A stretch of 64,000 nucleotides of DNA from Minicystis rosea (GCA_001931535.1 CP016211.1:9347703-9411702); one strand, 5' to 3'; counted from the first letter of the stretch, positions 27,354 to 36,933 are shown. Program-made: numbers and translations. The notes: generated by a model not told the origin, from the letters alone.

Positions 27354-28379
27354 CTAAGGTTTCTTGGCCGCCAAGATCGCGCGGCGCTCGAAGGGCGTGA
27401 GGCCCGTCCAGCGCTTGAACGCGCGGAAGAATGCGCTCGGCTCGGAGAAGCCGAGGAGGAACGAGATCTCGGCGAACGACAGGCCTTCGCCGAGGTAGCG
27501 ATCGGCGAGCTCGCGCCGCATCTCGTCGCGCACCATTTGGAACGACGTCCCCTCGTCTCGGAGGCGCCGCTGGAGGCTGCGGCCGGTGAGCCCGAGGCGC
27601 TTCGCGACCATGTCGAGCTGCGCGTCGTCGTTGCAAAGCGCAGCGCGCAGCGCCCGTCGCACCTGATCGGTGAGGAGCGCCTGCGGCGACGGCCGGGCGC
27701 GCTTCTGTTCGGCGGCAGGGAGGAGGATCTCGAGGAGGTTGGGATCTGCGGTCGCGAGCGGCGCGGCGAGCACGTCGCGATCGAAGACGAGCTCGGTGTG
27801 CGGGGCACCGAAGCGCACGGGCGCGCCGAAGAATGCGCGATGGCGCGCGGCCTGAGGCTCGCTCGCGCGATGGGTGAAGCGGACCTCGACAATGCTGAGA
27901 GGTCGCGCGAGCGTGGCGCGCGCGACCTGGACGACGAGCGCGAAGCAGAGCTCGTGAGAGGCCGGCGCGGGCGCTTCGCTCTCCGTGATCACGCGGAGAG
28001 CGGTCTGCGATCCCACGTCGACGAGGCCGACCTCGACCGCGTCGTCGAGGATGCGCAGGTAGCGGCACCACTGCGCGAGCGCGTCGCGCAAGGTCGCCGC
28101 CGAGCGGCACACGTACTCGACGATGCCGAAGGCGCCGGGCGGCGTCGCCTCGGCGATGCGCAGCGCGAGCGTGGGATCGCCGCTCGAGCGGAGGGCCTCC
28201 GCCCAGGCGACGCAGAACTGCGCGGGCGAGATGCGCGCCTCGGCATCGGCGAGCATCTCCGGTGTCAGATCTGCCGCAGCGAAGAGCTCCGCGAGCGCGC
28301 CCGGCGCGCGTTCGAGCGCACGCGCGAGGGGGCGCACGAGCACCGTGCTGATCGAAGCGCGCGAGGTCACGCCCCCCAT
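27354..28379 (-). CDS. AraC-family regulator with Arabinose_bd-type sensor
   Basis: 341 residues. Residues ~10-190 fit the N-terminal domain of OruR/ArgR-type AraC regulators (LTPEMLADAEARISPAQF). The C-terminal ~100 residues hold the DNA-binding domain, with VAKRLGLTGRSLQRRLRDEG and LLGFSEPSAFFRAFKRWTG. ATG 28379 is used; a TTG at 28409 in frame overlaps the upstream gene. It is the last gene of a minus-strand operon with two membrane proteins and an alpha/beta hydrolase, spaced by 4 bp or less, so it probably regulates that operon. Confidence 0.85.
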   Translation of the reverse strand: MGGVTSRASISTVLVRPLARALERAPGALAELFAAADLTPEMLADAEARISPAQFCVAWAEALRSSGDPTLALRIAEATPPGAFGIVEYVCRSAATLRDALAQWCRYLRILDDAVEVGLVDVGSQTALRVITESEAPAPASHELCFALVVQVARATLARPLSIVEVRFTHRASEPQAARHRAFFGAPVRFGAPHTELVFDRDVLAAPLATADPNLLEILLPAAEQKRARPSPQALLTDQVRRALRAALCNDDAQLDMVAKRLGLTGRSLQRRLRDEGTSFQMVRDEMRRELADRYLGEGLSFAEISFLLGFSEPSAFFRAFKRWTGLTPFERRAILAAKKP

Positions 28380-28383
28380 TTTA

Positions 28384-28758
28384 TCAACCGAGCAGGGAGA
28401 AGACTGCAAGCCATCCGAGCCCGGCCGGCAGGGCGAACGCGGCGGACATCAGCGCCGCGCGATCGATGCCCTGCCGCCGCGCGAGCGGAATGGAGATGGC
28501 CACGAGATCGCCGAAGTCGGTGAGGGCATTGAAGACGATGAGGAAGCCGAGCGCCTCCGGGTGGCGGAGGCCATAGAACACGAGCACACCCAGGCCGACG
28601 TCGCGCACGCCGAAGAGGCGCGCCATCAATCGCGCGGTGGCGGTGTCGTGCTCGCGGGGGAAACCGAGGAGGCGAGAGCTCGGCCCCGCGGCAATGAAGG
28701 GCGCGAGCCCGAGGAGGATGCGACCGACACCCATGGCGAAGATGACGTAGTGGAGCAT
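28384..28758 (-). CDS. Small integral membrane protein, DUF4267-like
   Basis: 124 residues with about four hydrophobic helices. The pattern VGRILLGLAPFIAAGPSSRLLGFP then MARLFGVRDVGLGVLVFYG recalls DUF4267-type membrane proteins. It lies 4 bp upstream of the AraC gene and overlaps the preceding membrane-protein frame. Function unknown. Confidence 0.75.
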   Translation of the reverse strand: MLHYVIFAMGVGRILLGLAPFIAAGPSSRLLGFPREHDTATARLMARLFGVRDVGLGVLVFYGLRHPEALGFLIVFNALTDFGDLVAISIPLARRQGIDRAALMSAAFALPAGLGWLAVFSLLG

Positions 28759-29138
28759 GCGATGATCCTTCGTGCGGCGATGACGCGATGAACGACGAGC
28801 GCTCCGAGGAAGGGGAGCGGGAGTGAGGTGACGAGGCCCGAGTCGTACGAGCGCGTGACCAGCGCACGCGCGACGTGATGCGCTTCGGCGAGGAGGGCGA
28901 GCCCGAGGACGCCCATCACCGTGAGCCGCGCGCGGCCACCACGCGCGAAGAGGAACGTCGCCCCGAGACCGAGCGCGAGCGTGACCTGAAAGACGAGGTA
29001 CGCCGCGTGGCGCGCGCCGAGGTGCGCGAGCCGCGCGTACGCCGCGACGATGAGCGGATCGTCGTGCATCCCCGTGAGCGCCTCGTCGAGCAGGTGCGGC
29101 AGGTAGAGCACGAGCGCAAGGCCGAAGAGGCGCTTCAC
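28626..29138 (-). CDS. Membrane protein with a C-terminus overlapping the next gene
   Basis: 170 residues as read. The first ~125 residues hold three or four membrane helices with DDPLIVAAYARLAHLGARHAAY. The last ~45 residues (after RRIIACSTT) lie within the next gene in another frame and are Ser/Pro/Arg-rich, unlike a real protein end. The original stop was probably lost by a point change or frameshift near 28760. It overlaps the upstream hydrolase by 4 bp (ATGA), so translation is coupled. Function unknown. Confidence 0.6.
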   Translation of the reverse strand: MKRLFGLALVLYLPHLLDEALTGMHDDPLIVAAYARLAHLGARHAAYLVFQVTLALGLGATFLFARGGRARLTVMGVLGLALLAEAHHVARALVTRSYDSGLVTSLPLPFLGALVVHRVIAARRIIACSTTSSSPWVSVASSSGSRPSLPRGRALASSVSPASTTPPPRD

Positions 29139-30121
29139 GCGACGGCGCGCCGCGCGATTTCGGAGGTGAACTCGACCACGGCGCGTTCCATCTGATCGAT
29201 GCCCGGGTGCTCCGTCGGCATGTGGCTCGCGCCTTCGAGGACCACCATCCGCTTCGGCGCGGCGAGGCGATCGAAGAAGCGCCGGCTCAGCGAGATCTCG
29301 GTCATGCGATCGACGCCGGGGTGCGCGAGGAGCACGGGACAGACGCGGAAGTCTTCCGGCTCCACGTCGGGCGCGGTGTACATCAGCGTGCGGAGGAAGC
29401 GCGCCGGGACCCAGTTGCCGCCGCCGAGCGGATCGCGCGAGCAGAGCGCGGCGAGCTCGGGCTTGTTCGAGATGCGATCCATCTTCGACATGAAGCGCAT
29501 CGGCATGGGCAGGCCGTCGGTCAGCGGTTGCAGCTTGTCGAGGAGCCAGAGTCCGGTGCTCCCGAGGAGCTTCGTGCGCGCGAAGCCCTGGCGCACCGCG
29601 GGCTCGCGCGGGTCGGCGAGGGTCGTGGCGACGAGGCCCACGACGCGCTGCGAGCGCGCCGCGACGTGGTACGCGAGCAGCCCGCCGAGGCTCACCCCGA
29701 AGAGCACCACCGGCCGCCCGTCACGCGCGATCTCCGCGTCGATGAGCGCCGTGACGCAGTCGATCCAAAGCGGATAGGTGAAGCGCTCACGCGCGACCGC
29801 GCTCAATCCGTAGCCGGGGAGATCGGGCGAGACCGTCTCCCATCCATGCTTGCGCGCGATGACCGCGGCCGGCGCCATGACCCGGCCGTACGCGCCGGCG
29901 CCGTGGAGCACGATCACTTTGATCGGCGAGGCGGGCACGGCGAGCCGATCGAGGTGCACGTCGATGCCATTCCACGCCCACCACTCTTCCTTCGGCGTCG
30001 TCTCGGCGGTGCAGCGCATCGCCGCAGGAAAGAAGTCCTGATAGCGCTGCCAGCCATCGATGTCGGCATAGCGGCGCCGCTCCGCGACGGCGGGAACGGC
30101 GGCAAGTGCGTCGGTCGTCAT
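29135..30121 (-). CDS. Alpha/beta hydrolase
   Basis: 328 residues. Core features: IVLHGAGAYGRV at the oxyanion site, DLPGYGLS, nucleophile elbow GVSLGG, an acid in HPGVDRMTE and the catalytic His in EGASHMPTEHPG. It belongs to the broad Hydrolase_4/monoacylglycerol-lipase-like group; the substrate is unknown. It is the first gene of a four-gene minus-strand operon with two small membrane proteins and an AraC regulator. Confidence 0.85.
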   Translation of the reverse strand: MTTDALAAVPAVAERRRYADIDGWQRYQDFFPAAMRCTAETTPKEEWWAWNGIDVHLDRLAVPASPIKVIVLHGAGAYGRVMAPAAVIARKHGWETVSPDLPGYGLSAVARERFTYPLWIDCVTALIDAEIARDGRPVVLFGVSLGGLLAYHVAARSQRVVGLVATTLADPREPAVRQGFARTKLLGSTGLWLLDKLQPLTDGLPMPMRFMSKMDRISNKPELAALCSRDPLGGGNWVPARFLRTLMYTAPDVEPEDFRVCPVLLAHPGVDRMTEISLSRRFFDRLAAPKRMVVLEGASHMPTEHPGIDQMERAVVEFTSEIARRAVA

Positions 30122-30344
30122 GCGCCGAACCTACGACGCGACGTCGCGCCGAGCAGTGACCGCGGGCGACAACGGACTGACCCGGCGTGCCGAGGCGGCG
30201 AGGACGTGGAGAGGTGGATGGAAGAGCGCTGTTCCCGTGAATCACGGACAGCCCATGAGGCACCGGCGATCGCGAGCCGCGCGAGTCACCGTGATGGAGC
30301 CCGACAAGCGCGCGGAACGTGGTGGTGCGGCGTCGAATCGGTTT

Positions 30345-32240
30345 ATGGTGCGCGCGATGCGAAGCTTCACCGCAGCCGTGTTGATGGCGTGCTGCACGTC
30401 GGCATGCAGCGCCGGGACCGGCGCGCCGGTGCCGAGCCCTCCCGTCGAGACGTCGGCGTCGTCGATCGTCGCGCCCGCGCCGACCGCAACCGCCGTGGCC
30501 GCGGCCCCGAGCATCTGCGAAGAGCTCGCGCTTCCTCCTGGAACGAGCGCCTTGCCCGCGACTTGGGCGCGCCTCCTTCCCGGCTCCGCGAGCGCGCTGA
30601 AAGCGCCGAGCTTGGCCGGCGCGACGCGGCCTGGAACGACGATCGTCGGTGCGCCGATCGGCTTCGGTCGAGCGTTCTCGCGCACGGGGAGCTTCGCCGT
30701 TGTGCGCGCGGGAGAGCGCCGCGTCGTGCTCGATCTCGACGCCGGGACGGAGCTCCCGTGGCCCGAGAAGGGATGGGACGACGACGCGGTCGACGTGAGC
30801 ATGAGCGATCGCCACCTCTTCGCGTGGCGGGAGGATGGCAAGGGCGCCCTATTCGAGCTGCCGAGCATGCGCGTCGTGGAGCACCGGGATTTCGGCCACG
30901 CGGTGCGGGTGGCGCTCGCGCCGGATGGAGCGAGCTACGTGGTCTTCGATCCTGCGACCAATGAGCTGCAGATCTACGCGCAGGAGCGACAGATCGGAAA
31001 GGCGCGGGCGACGCCCGACACGGCGTTCGACAGCATCACGTATGCGGATGACGGCAGCGTGTTCTTCCTCGACGTGTCGCGCATGAACGACGTCCGGCGG
31101 CGGCACGTCGAGGAGCGCGACGCCAAGAGCGGCAAGCTCGTGCGCACGCATCGCGGGCTCGTGAAGGTCTATGCAGCGAGCGCATCCCCCTCGCGCCACG
31201 TGGGCCTCTCGACCCACGGCGATGATGACGTCGCGCTCGCGTTCGCGCGAGGAGAGCGCACGGTCACGGTGCCGCTCGAGGACGCGCCCTGGGACGCGCT
31301 CCTCCGCGGCGACGACGTGGTGGTGGCGCGGAGCCTGAGCATGGAGCTCTGGAGCGGTGACGGGAAGCTCCTCCGCACCTGGCCTCACGGAGCGACGATG
31401 GTGCGGCCCACCCGGACCGCGGGCGAGATACTGGAGCACGACAGCCTGCACGTCCTTCGCCGGCGCCGTCCGAACGGCGACGTGGTCGAGCTGCTCCGCG
31501 GCGAGGGACGCTCCACGGTGCTCGTCTCGCCCTCGGGTCGGACCCTCCTCGAGCTGGGCCAGGCCGTGCGCTTGTTCGACACCACGACGGGCGCGCTGCT
31601 CGGCGGCGTGTACACACCCAACGACGGCGCGCAGGCTTGGTTCTTCGGTGAGGACGTGGTGGTCGCCGCGTCGGACGGCGAAGCGGTGCTGCGCCGGCGC
31701 GACGATGCCATCGACGTGGTGGGCTATCGCCCCGGCGCGAGCGACGCGCCCTACCCGGTCGCGCCCGGCGTGACGGTCGATTGGCGCGACCGAGATCCGA
31801 AGACCGGCATCAGGCCAGTGACCTTCCACGTCGCCGGCAAGCCGGCTCGCACGTTGCAAATCCGGGCCGACGCGCGGGACGCGCGCGCGGAGATCTGCGG
31901 AGCCCGGCTTCCCCGTTTCGTACAGCGCCCGAGCGGCGCCCGCGGCCGCGTCGACGTGACCGACGCGACGACACGCCAGACCATCAAGAGCTTCCCCGAA
32001 GCGGGTTGGACCGCGAGGCCACCGCCGCTCTCGCCGGACGGGCGGCTCGTCGCCGTCGCCTGGAAGACGGACGACAAGCCCACCGTGAAGCTCTACTCGG
32101 TCGACGATGGCCGCGTTTTGCAGGTGATCGAGGGCACGGCCGAACCACTGACCTTCACCCCCGATGGACGCGCGCTCGTGGTGAAGGACTTCGTGGGCCC
32201 GCTGCGCATCGTGCGAATCGACGGCGTTCAGGCACCGTGA
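30345..32240 (+). CDS. WD40/propeller-like lipoprotein
   Basis: 631 residues. The signal peptide leads to CTSAC, then an Ala/Pro/Thr linker. The mature part has repeated short blades such as VRVALAPDGASYVVFDP, VLVSPSGRTLLELG and LSPDGRLVAVAWK, as in WD40/YVTN-type propellers. The start may be ATG 30345 or 30357; the frame is open far upstream to 30120. It is divergent from the hydrolase operon. Presumed extracytoplasmic; no catalytic motif is seen. Confidence 0.75.
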   Translation: MVRAMRSFTAAVLMACCTSACSAGTGAPVPSPPVETSASSIVAPAPTATAVAAAPSICEELALPPGTSALPATWARLLPGSASALKAPSLAGATRPGTTIVGAPIGFGRAFSRTGSFAVVRAGERRVVLDLDAGTELPWPEKGWDDDAVDVSMSDRHLFAWREDGKGALFELPSMRVVEHRDFGHAVRVALAPDGASYVVFDPATNELQIYAQERQIGKARATPDTAFDSITYADDGSVFFLDVSRMNDVRRRHVEERDAKSGKLVRTHRGLVKVYAASASPSRHVGLSTHGDDDVALAFARGERTVTVPLEDAPWDALLRGDDVVVARSLSMELWSGDGKLLRTWPHGATMVRPTRTAGEILEHDSLHVLRRRRPNGDVVELLRGEGRSTVLVSPSGRTLLELGQAVRLFDTTTGALLGGVYTPNDGAQAWFFGEDVVVAASDGEAVLRRRDDAIDVVGYRPGASDAPYPVAPGVTVDWRDRDPKTGIRPVTFHVAGKPARTLQIRADARDARAEICGARLPRFVQRPSGARGRVDVTDATTRQTIKSFPEAGWTARPPPLSPDGRLVAVAWKTDDKPTVKLYSVDDGRVLQVIEGTAEPLTFTPDGRALVVKDFVGPLRIVRIDGVQAP

Positions 32241-32476
32241 GCCGACAGCGATGGACGCAGCACCGGGCTCGTCGGCGCGGTGAAGGGAATTCGGACGAAG
32301 CGCTCACGGAAGCACCGAGCACGATGAGGGATTGTCCTGCAACGTCTTGTCCAGATCGTCATTCCCGGACGAGACGACGCCCCGACGTTCGCATGGCCCT
32401 CTGGCTCTGAACGAAAGATACGAAGTTGAGCCTGGCCGCGTCTCGTCGCGGACGAGAGGCCGTCTTCACAGATGGC

Positions 32477-33704
32477 ATGTCTCGATTGGCATGCGAGGAG
32501 CCGAGCGATCGATCCTTTCAATCCACGCTGCTGGGCCGACCCCAGATCCGATATCCTCCTCGAACGCGCGCTCTCGTCGTCGTCACCCTCGTCGCGATTG
32601 CCGCGTGCACGGCTCCGCCGCCGCCCGCGAGCCCGCCGCCGCTTCCCGCGGTGACGACCTCGGCCACCATCGCGCCCGCGCCGCCGCCCTCGGCCACGCC
32701 CATCGCGCCGGCTCCGATCGCCTTCGTGCCGAAGCCGCCCTTTTCGATCGTCGCGCGCGCTCCGGGCAGCGCTTTCCTCGGTGTCTTGCCGCTCGCGGAC
32801 GGCGCCGCGATCCTCCTCGCCAAGCGCGCTCGGAGCAGCGATGACGCTGGGGGCAGCGTGGCCGCTTCGATGCGCGCGGCCGTCCTCGATCACGATGCGA
32901 TCACCCTCGCCCCCGATCTCGCCGCGGGCTTCCCCGAGACGATGACGAGCGCCGACGATCCACCGCTCGTGGCCGGCCGCTGGCCCGATGACGTGTGGCG
33001 CGCCCACGGAACACCGTGCCAAGCCGAACGTTGGGAGAAGGGCGCCTGGAAAACGCAGCCTCCGAGCGCGCCCATCAATGGCCCTTGCGTGAAGCTCGCC
33101 GCCTGGACCACCGGCGCCGCCATCGCCGTCGTCGACGCGCCGAACGGCCCGATGCTGCGCGCGCTCGGCCGTGTGCCCCGCGCGGTGCCCGCAGCGCCGC
33201 CGGCCGCGCGCGGGCCGGCGAGGTCGTCGCGGTCGGTGCCTCGTGCACGGGGAGCACGTGGATCGCGCGCTGGCCCCATGGTGCGTCACGCGCCGCGACG
33301 ATCGATGCGGGGATCGATCCCAACGGGCCTTACCTGGTACGCCCCTTCTCCAGCGAAGATCTGCAGATCGACGGCGCCGGCATCCTCCCCAGCGATCCTT
33401 CCAACGAGCGGGGCGTGCGCGCGCGCTTCCAGGTCTCCGGGAAGACGCTCCGTCGCACCGCCATCGTCGCGCACGACACGAACGCGCTCGAGCAGTGGAT
33501 GACCCAAGGAAAGCGCTGCTCGACCTGCCCGAGGAAGATCCGAAGGATGGTTTCGTCTACGAGGGTTATCGACTCACGACCTCGGACGACGTCTTCGTGA
33601 TGGGCCGCATCGTGGTGATGGGCCGCATCGTGCGGCAGGGCCAGCTCGTGGAGCGCGTGCAGCTCCGCAACCGGCCCGTGAAGCAGCCCTTCGTCTTCCC
33701 GTGA
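32477..33704 (+). pseudogene. Lipoprotein gene broken by two frameshifts
   Basis: Three overlapping frames join into one protein. Frame one has a lipoprotein signal (LVAIAAC), a Pro-rich linker and a body up to RAVPAAPPAAR. Near 33205 the sense passes to a second frame (AGEVVAVGASCTGSTW to QWMTQGK). Near 33510 it passes to a third (ALLDLPEEDPKDGFVYEGY to the stop at 33704). Each shift fits a single-base change in short runs. The end also contains VMGRIV twice in tandem. The 5' boundary is uncertain. Sequencing error or a real pseudogene are both possible. The intact protein would be a periplasmic lipoprotein of unknown function. Confidence 0.7.
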
Positions 33705-33955
33705 CGAGCGCCCATGAGGCCGCACGTAGAGCCGTAGCGATTGCCGAGCTGCTGTTGGACATCGGCGCACTGGACTCCAAGCATGGGGGCAAACACGAGT
33801 GCCGCTGGAAAAGCAGCGCCGCGGCGGATCGATCCCTCGGCGCTCGATGACATGGGATCACACGCCATCGACACGCCACATCCATCTCTTCGTTCACGCA
33901 CACGCGTGTTCGTCGCGTACGCTCGGGCACGGCACAAACCATCCGGAGGTTACAG

Positions 33956-35839
33956 ATGCGAGCTCACGCGTTCGGGGGGATCGGTTTGGCACTGGCACTG
34001 GCACTGTTCCTGGGGCTCGGTTGCAGCAGCGATCCGAGCACCGAGACTTCGACCACGGCTGCCGGCGGCAACGGCGGTCACACCGGTCACGGCGGCGCCG
34101 ACGTGGGAGGAGGAAGCGTTGGCAGCACCGGGACGAGCGGCGGAAACACCGGTGGCAATGCGGATCATGATGCGCCCACGGCGATCTTCGCGCCGACGCC
34201 ACCCGCCTACTGGTACGTCGATGCTGCCCCGTTGACGATCGGTGTCGCGGGCGCCGACGTGACGCACTACCGCTTCGCCGTCGACGACGCGGCGTGGAGC
34301 GACGAGCAGCCCGTCGCGACACCGATATCGATCCCCAGCATCGCGCCGGGCAAGCGCACCCTGAAGATCATCGGCCGCGACAGCGCGGGCAACTGGCAAG
34401 CAACGCCGACCACGGCGAGCTTCCACATGGCCACGGTCGGCACCGAGCCCACGACGTGCAAGCTCGTGGCAGACGGCGGCACGTGCGACTTCCTCCTCAA
34501 GGCACCGGGCGGCTACTACGCGACCGCTGGGCACTTCTACGACGCGAACAACGACGGTGTCCCCGACTTCGAGAAGCTGCTCGACATCAAGCCGGGCTCC
34601 CGCGTCTGCCTTCAAGCCGGCGCTTACGACACCCTCGATCTCCGCGGCTTCGAGGGCAGCGCCGAGGCGCCCGTCACGATCGTGAACTGCGGCGGCCGCG
34701 TCGACTTCGCGCACAGCCACGCCAACGCGGCGCTGGGCGTGTTCGACTCGCGCTACCTCCGCATCGTGGGCGTGGGCGACGCGGCCGAGCCGTATGGGAT
34801 CACCGTCGCGACGTCGGGCAACCAAGGCGCGAACGCCATCGAGCTCACCGAAGGCTCGTCCGATTACGAGGTCGCGTTCGTCGAGATCAAGAGCGCCGCC
34901 TACGCCGGCATCGCCGCGCGGACCGACGTGAGCTGCACGTGGAACCGCGACACCTTCGCGCAGGAGAACACGTTCATCCACCACGACTACCTGCACGACA
35001 CCGCAGGCGAAGGGCTCTACATCGGCGGCTCGCACTGGGGCGCTCTCGAGGCCGTGGCCGGGGGCGCCCAGTGCGGCGCCAACCAGGGCAACGGCACCAT
35101 CAAGTGCGGCAACGACTGCAAGTTCGAGGCGGAGCTGCACGGCGTGCGCGTGTATGCGAACCGCGTGGAGGACACCGGCGCCGACGGCATCCAAGTCGGC
35201 AGCGCGTTTTCGGACATCTCCGCGGCGGCCGCGTGGGACACCGAGATCTACGACAACGACATCATCAACGGAGCCGTCGGATCGAGCCCGTACAACTCGG
35301 GAGGCCTCGACATCAACCCGGGGACGTCGGGCCGCGTGTACCGAAACTTCGTCAAGAACACCGACGCGTTTGCCGGCCTGTTCGTCGCAGGCCCGGGTCA
35401 CCTCGACATCTTCAACAACGTCGTCGTCGTGGGGACGCAGGTCGGGCTGGCGATCCAGGACAACAACGTGGGTGAAAGGAACGGGCCCTTCCGCGTCCTG
35501 AACAACACCATCATCAACGATGGTGGGACGTACGGCATCTACATGTACCACGAGCACAGCACCGGCAACCTCTGCGAGAACAACTTCATCCTCGGCGCGA
35601 CCACGACGATCCGCCTCAATTCCCCGAAGGTCGATTGGACCGAGTCCCACGACGTGACGACGGGCAGCCTCGCCAGCCACTTCGTCAAGCCGGGCAGCGA
35701 CGATTACCATCTGCTCTCGACATCGGCGGCCGTCGACGCCGGAGCCGACGTGTCGAGCTATGGAGTCACCACGGACTTCGACAAGCTGCCCCGCAACGTC
35801 GGCGCCTACGACGTGGGCGCGTTCGAATACCATCCCTGA
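33956..35839 (+). CDS. Right-handed beta-helix lipoprotein
   Basis: 627 residues. The signal peptide ends LGLGC, followed by a Gly/Thr/Ser linker. Residues ~70-160 look Ig-like (YWYVDAAPLTI, then TLKIIGRDSAGNW). Residues ~200-610 carry parallel beta-helix repeats: GVRVYANRVEDTGADGIQ, DTEIYDNDIINGAVG and LDIFNNVVVVGTQ. Such folds occur in polysaccharide lyases, C5-epimerases and adhesins; no catalytic residue could be assigned. GGAGGT precedes ATG 33956. Convergent with the methyltransferase gene. Confidence 0.85.
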   Translation: MRAHAFGGIGLALALALFLGLGCSSDPSTETSTTAAGGNGGHTGHGGADVGGGSVGSTGTSGGNTGGNADHDAPTAIFAPTPPAYWYVDAAPLTIGVAGADVTHYRFAVDDAAWSDEQPVATPISIPSIAPGKRTLKIIGRDSAGNWQATPTTASFHMATVGTEPTTCKLVADGGTCDFLLKAPGGYYATAGHFYDANNDGVPDFEKLLDIKPGSRVCLQAGAYDTLDLRGFEGSAEAPVTIVNCGGRVDFAHSHANAALGVFDSRYLRIVGVGDAAEPYGITVATSGNQGANAIELTEGSSDYEVAFVEIKSAAYAGIAARTDVSCTWNRDTFAQENTFIHHDYLHDTAGEGLYIGGSHWGALEAVAGGAQCGANQGNGTIKCGNDCKFEAELHGVRVYANRVEDTGADGIQVGSAFSDISAAAAWDTEIYDNDIINGAVGSSPYNSGGLDINPGTSGRVYRNFVKNTDAFAGLFVAGPGHLDIFNNVVVVGTQVGLAIQDNNVGERNGPFRVLNNTIINDGGTYGIYMYHEHSTGNLCENNFILGATTTIRLNSPKVDWTESHDVTTGSLASHFVKPGSDDYHLLSTSAAVDAGADVSSYGVTTDFDKLPRNVGAYDVGAFEYHP

Positions 35840-35859
35840 TTCACGCTCGGCCTCGATCA

Positions 35860-35908
35860 GCCACCTCCAAGCATGCTCAGCGGCGGCGCGCCATGACTTG
35901 GAGGTGGC
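35860..35908. terminator. Hairpin spanning the convergent 3' ends
   Basis: Perfect 12-bp arms 35860-35871 and 35897-35908 (GCCACCTCCAAG and its complement) with a 25-base loop. The loop contains the methyltransferase stop codon (35877-35879). Possibly a shared bidirectional terminator. Confidence 0.5.
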
Positions 35909-36701
35909 CGCCCGTGGTGGCATATCCCTCGTGCGCAATCCGCTCTTGCAGCGCGAGGATCTCGTACCGCGCTTCCCATGGATCGCAGCCCGGGCTGCGC
36001 GTCGCCTCGAAGGCCTCCAGGATCTCACGAAACATCACAGGCTTGCCGAAGATCTCGACGACGTCGGCCCCGGCGGCATTCATGCCTTCCTCGAGCTCGG
36101 GGATGGTGAAAGCGTGGATGGGGAGCCCATAAGGGCACGTCCCCCGCCCGGTGAGCAGGATCTCCAGGGCAGCCGCCTGGTTTCCACGGATCTGGGCGCC
36201 GACGAAATAGGCCTGTCGATTGTCGACCCCCAAGACGACATAGGCCCCTCGGGCGGCGACACGGCACAGCTCCGTCATGGCCTCTCGATATCGGGTGGTG
36301 CAATACGATACGGGATCGCCTTCGCAGAACACGAGATCGAAGGCGCCGTCGGCGAAGGGCAGCGAGAGGATGTCTCCCACTTCGAAGGTGCCGCGCGCGA
36401 GCAGCCCTCGCTCGGCAAAAAGGGCCCTCGCCTGCTCGACCATCCCCGGCGACAAATCGAGCACGGTGACGAGATGACCGCGCTCGGCGAAGAGCGCGCC
36501 GTACTTGCCGGCGCCGCCTCCGGCGTCGAGGACGCGCAGGCTCCGGCCCTCGGGGAGGACGGCGGCCACTGCGTTCCACGTGAGGTTCTCGTGCACGAAC
36601 CAGTAGAGCCGAAGGCGAGCGGCCCTGTCGGCCTCGTTCCGATCGTAGCTCGGCGCCACCTTGTCGTACGTGTCGCGGATCAGCGCGGTGGAATCCATCA
36701 T
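35877..36701 (-). CDS. Class I SAM-dependent methyltransferase of the peptide cluster
   Basis: 274 residues. SAM-binding motif I is VLDAGGGAGKYG (residues ~58-68), with the acid in VTVLDLSPGM, GDILSLPFADGAFD as motif II, and VAARGAYVVLG. The C-terminal half carries RGTCPYGLPIHAFTIPELE, presumably substrate-specific. GAGGA precedes ATG 36701. It is the third gene of a minus-strand run after a GRDP-like protein and a short precursor-like peptide, with 70 bp and a terminator-like hairpin between it and the peptide. It may methylate that peptide, a metabolite, or something unrelated; the link is inference from position. Confidence 0.85.
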   Translation of the reverse strand: MMDSTALIRDTYDKVAPSYDRNEADRAARLRLYWFVHENLTWNAVAAVLPEGRSLRVLDAGGGAGKYGALFAERGHLVTVLDLSPGMVEQARALFAERGLLARGTFEVGDILSLPFADGAFDLVFCEGDPVSYCTTRYREAMTELCRVAARGAYVVLGVDNRQAYFVGAQIRGNQAAALEILLTGRGTCPYGLPIHAFTIPELEEGMNAAGADVVEIFGKPVMFREILEAFEATRSPGCDPWEARYEILALQERIAHEGYATTGGHLQVMARRR

Positions 36702-36740
36702 GACGTCCTCGCCGGGCGGCGCTTTCTGTCAATGGAGGAA

Positions 36741-36764
36741 GAGCCCCCGGGTGTCCGGGGGCTC
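36741..36764 (-). terminator. Attenuator-like hairpin between peptide and methyltransferase genes
   Basis: Perfect 10-bp arms 36741-36750 (GAGCCCCCGG) and 36755-36764 with a 4-base loop. On the minus strand it is followed by TTCCTCC. A partial terminator here would give more peptide than methyltransferase mRNA, as is common in peptide clusters. Confidence 0.6.
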
Positions 36765-36771
36765 CTCGCGA

Positions 36772-36933
36772 TCAGGATGCGTCGACGAAGATGTGACAGT
36801 TGGTGCCGCCGCACGACTCGATGGATCCGTTCGACGCGAGGCTCTCGATGTCCTTCTTCACCAGCGCCTGGATGAGCTCCGAGCTCACCACCTTCGTCGC
36901 GAGCACGGCCTTGATGGCCTCATTCTTCTTCAT
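36772..36933 (-). CDS. 53-residue precursor-like peptide ending in a CGGTNC motif
   Basis: A short gene not separated out by long-frame searches. ATG 36933 has a strong site (GGAAGGAG) upstream. The first ~35 residues are a helical, charged leader-like segment (KKNEAIKAVLATKVV, then IQALVKKDIESLAS). The C-terminus reads SIESCGGTNCHIFVDAS, with only two Cys, at 41 and 46. There is no signal peptide. It starts 18 bp after the stop of the GRDP-like gene and precedes the methyltransferase gene. Leader plus short Cys-containing tail, high-expression ribosome site and adjacent enzyme-like genes suggest a ribosomally made, modified peptide. I do not recognise a named family. Confidence 0.75.
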   Translation of the reverse strand: MKKNEAIKAVLATKVVSSELIQALVKKDIESLASNGSIESCGGTNCHIFVDAS

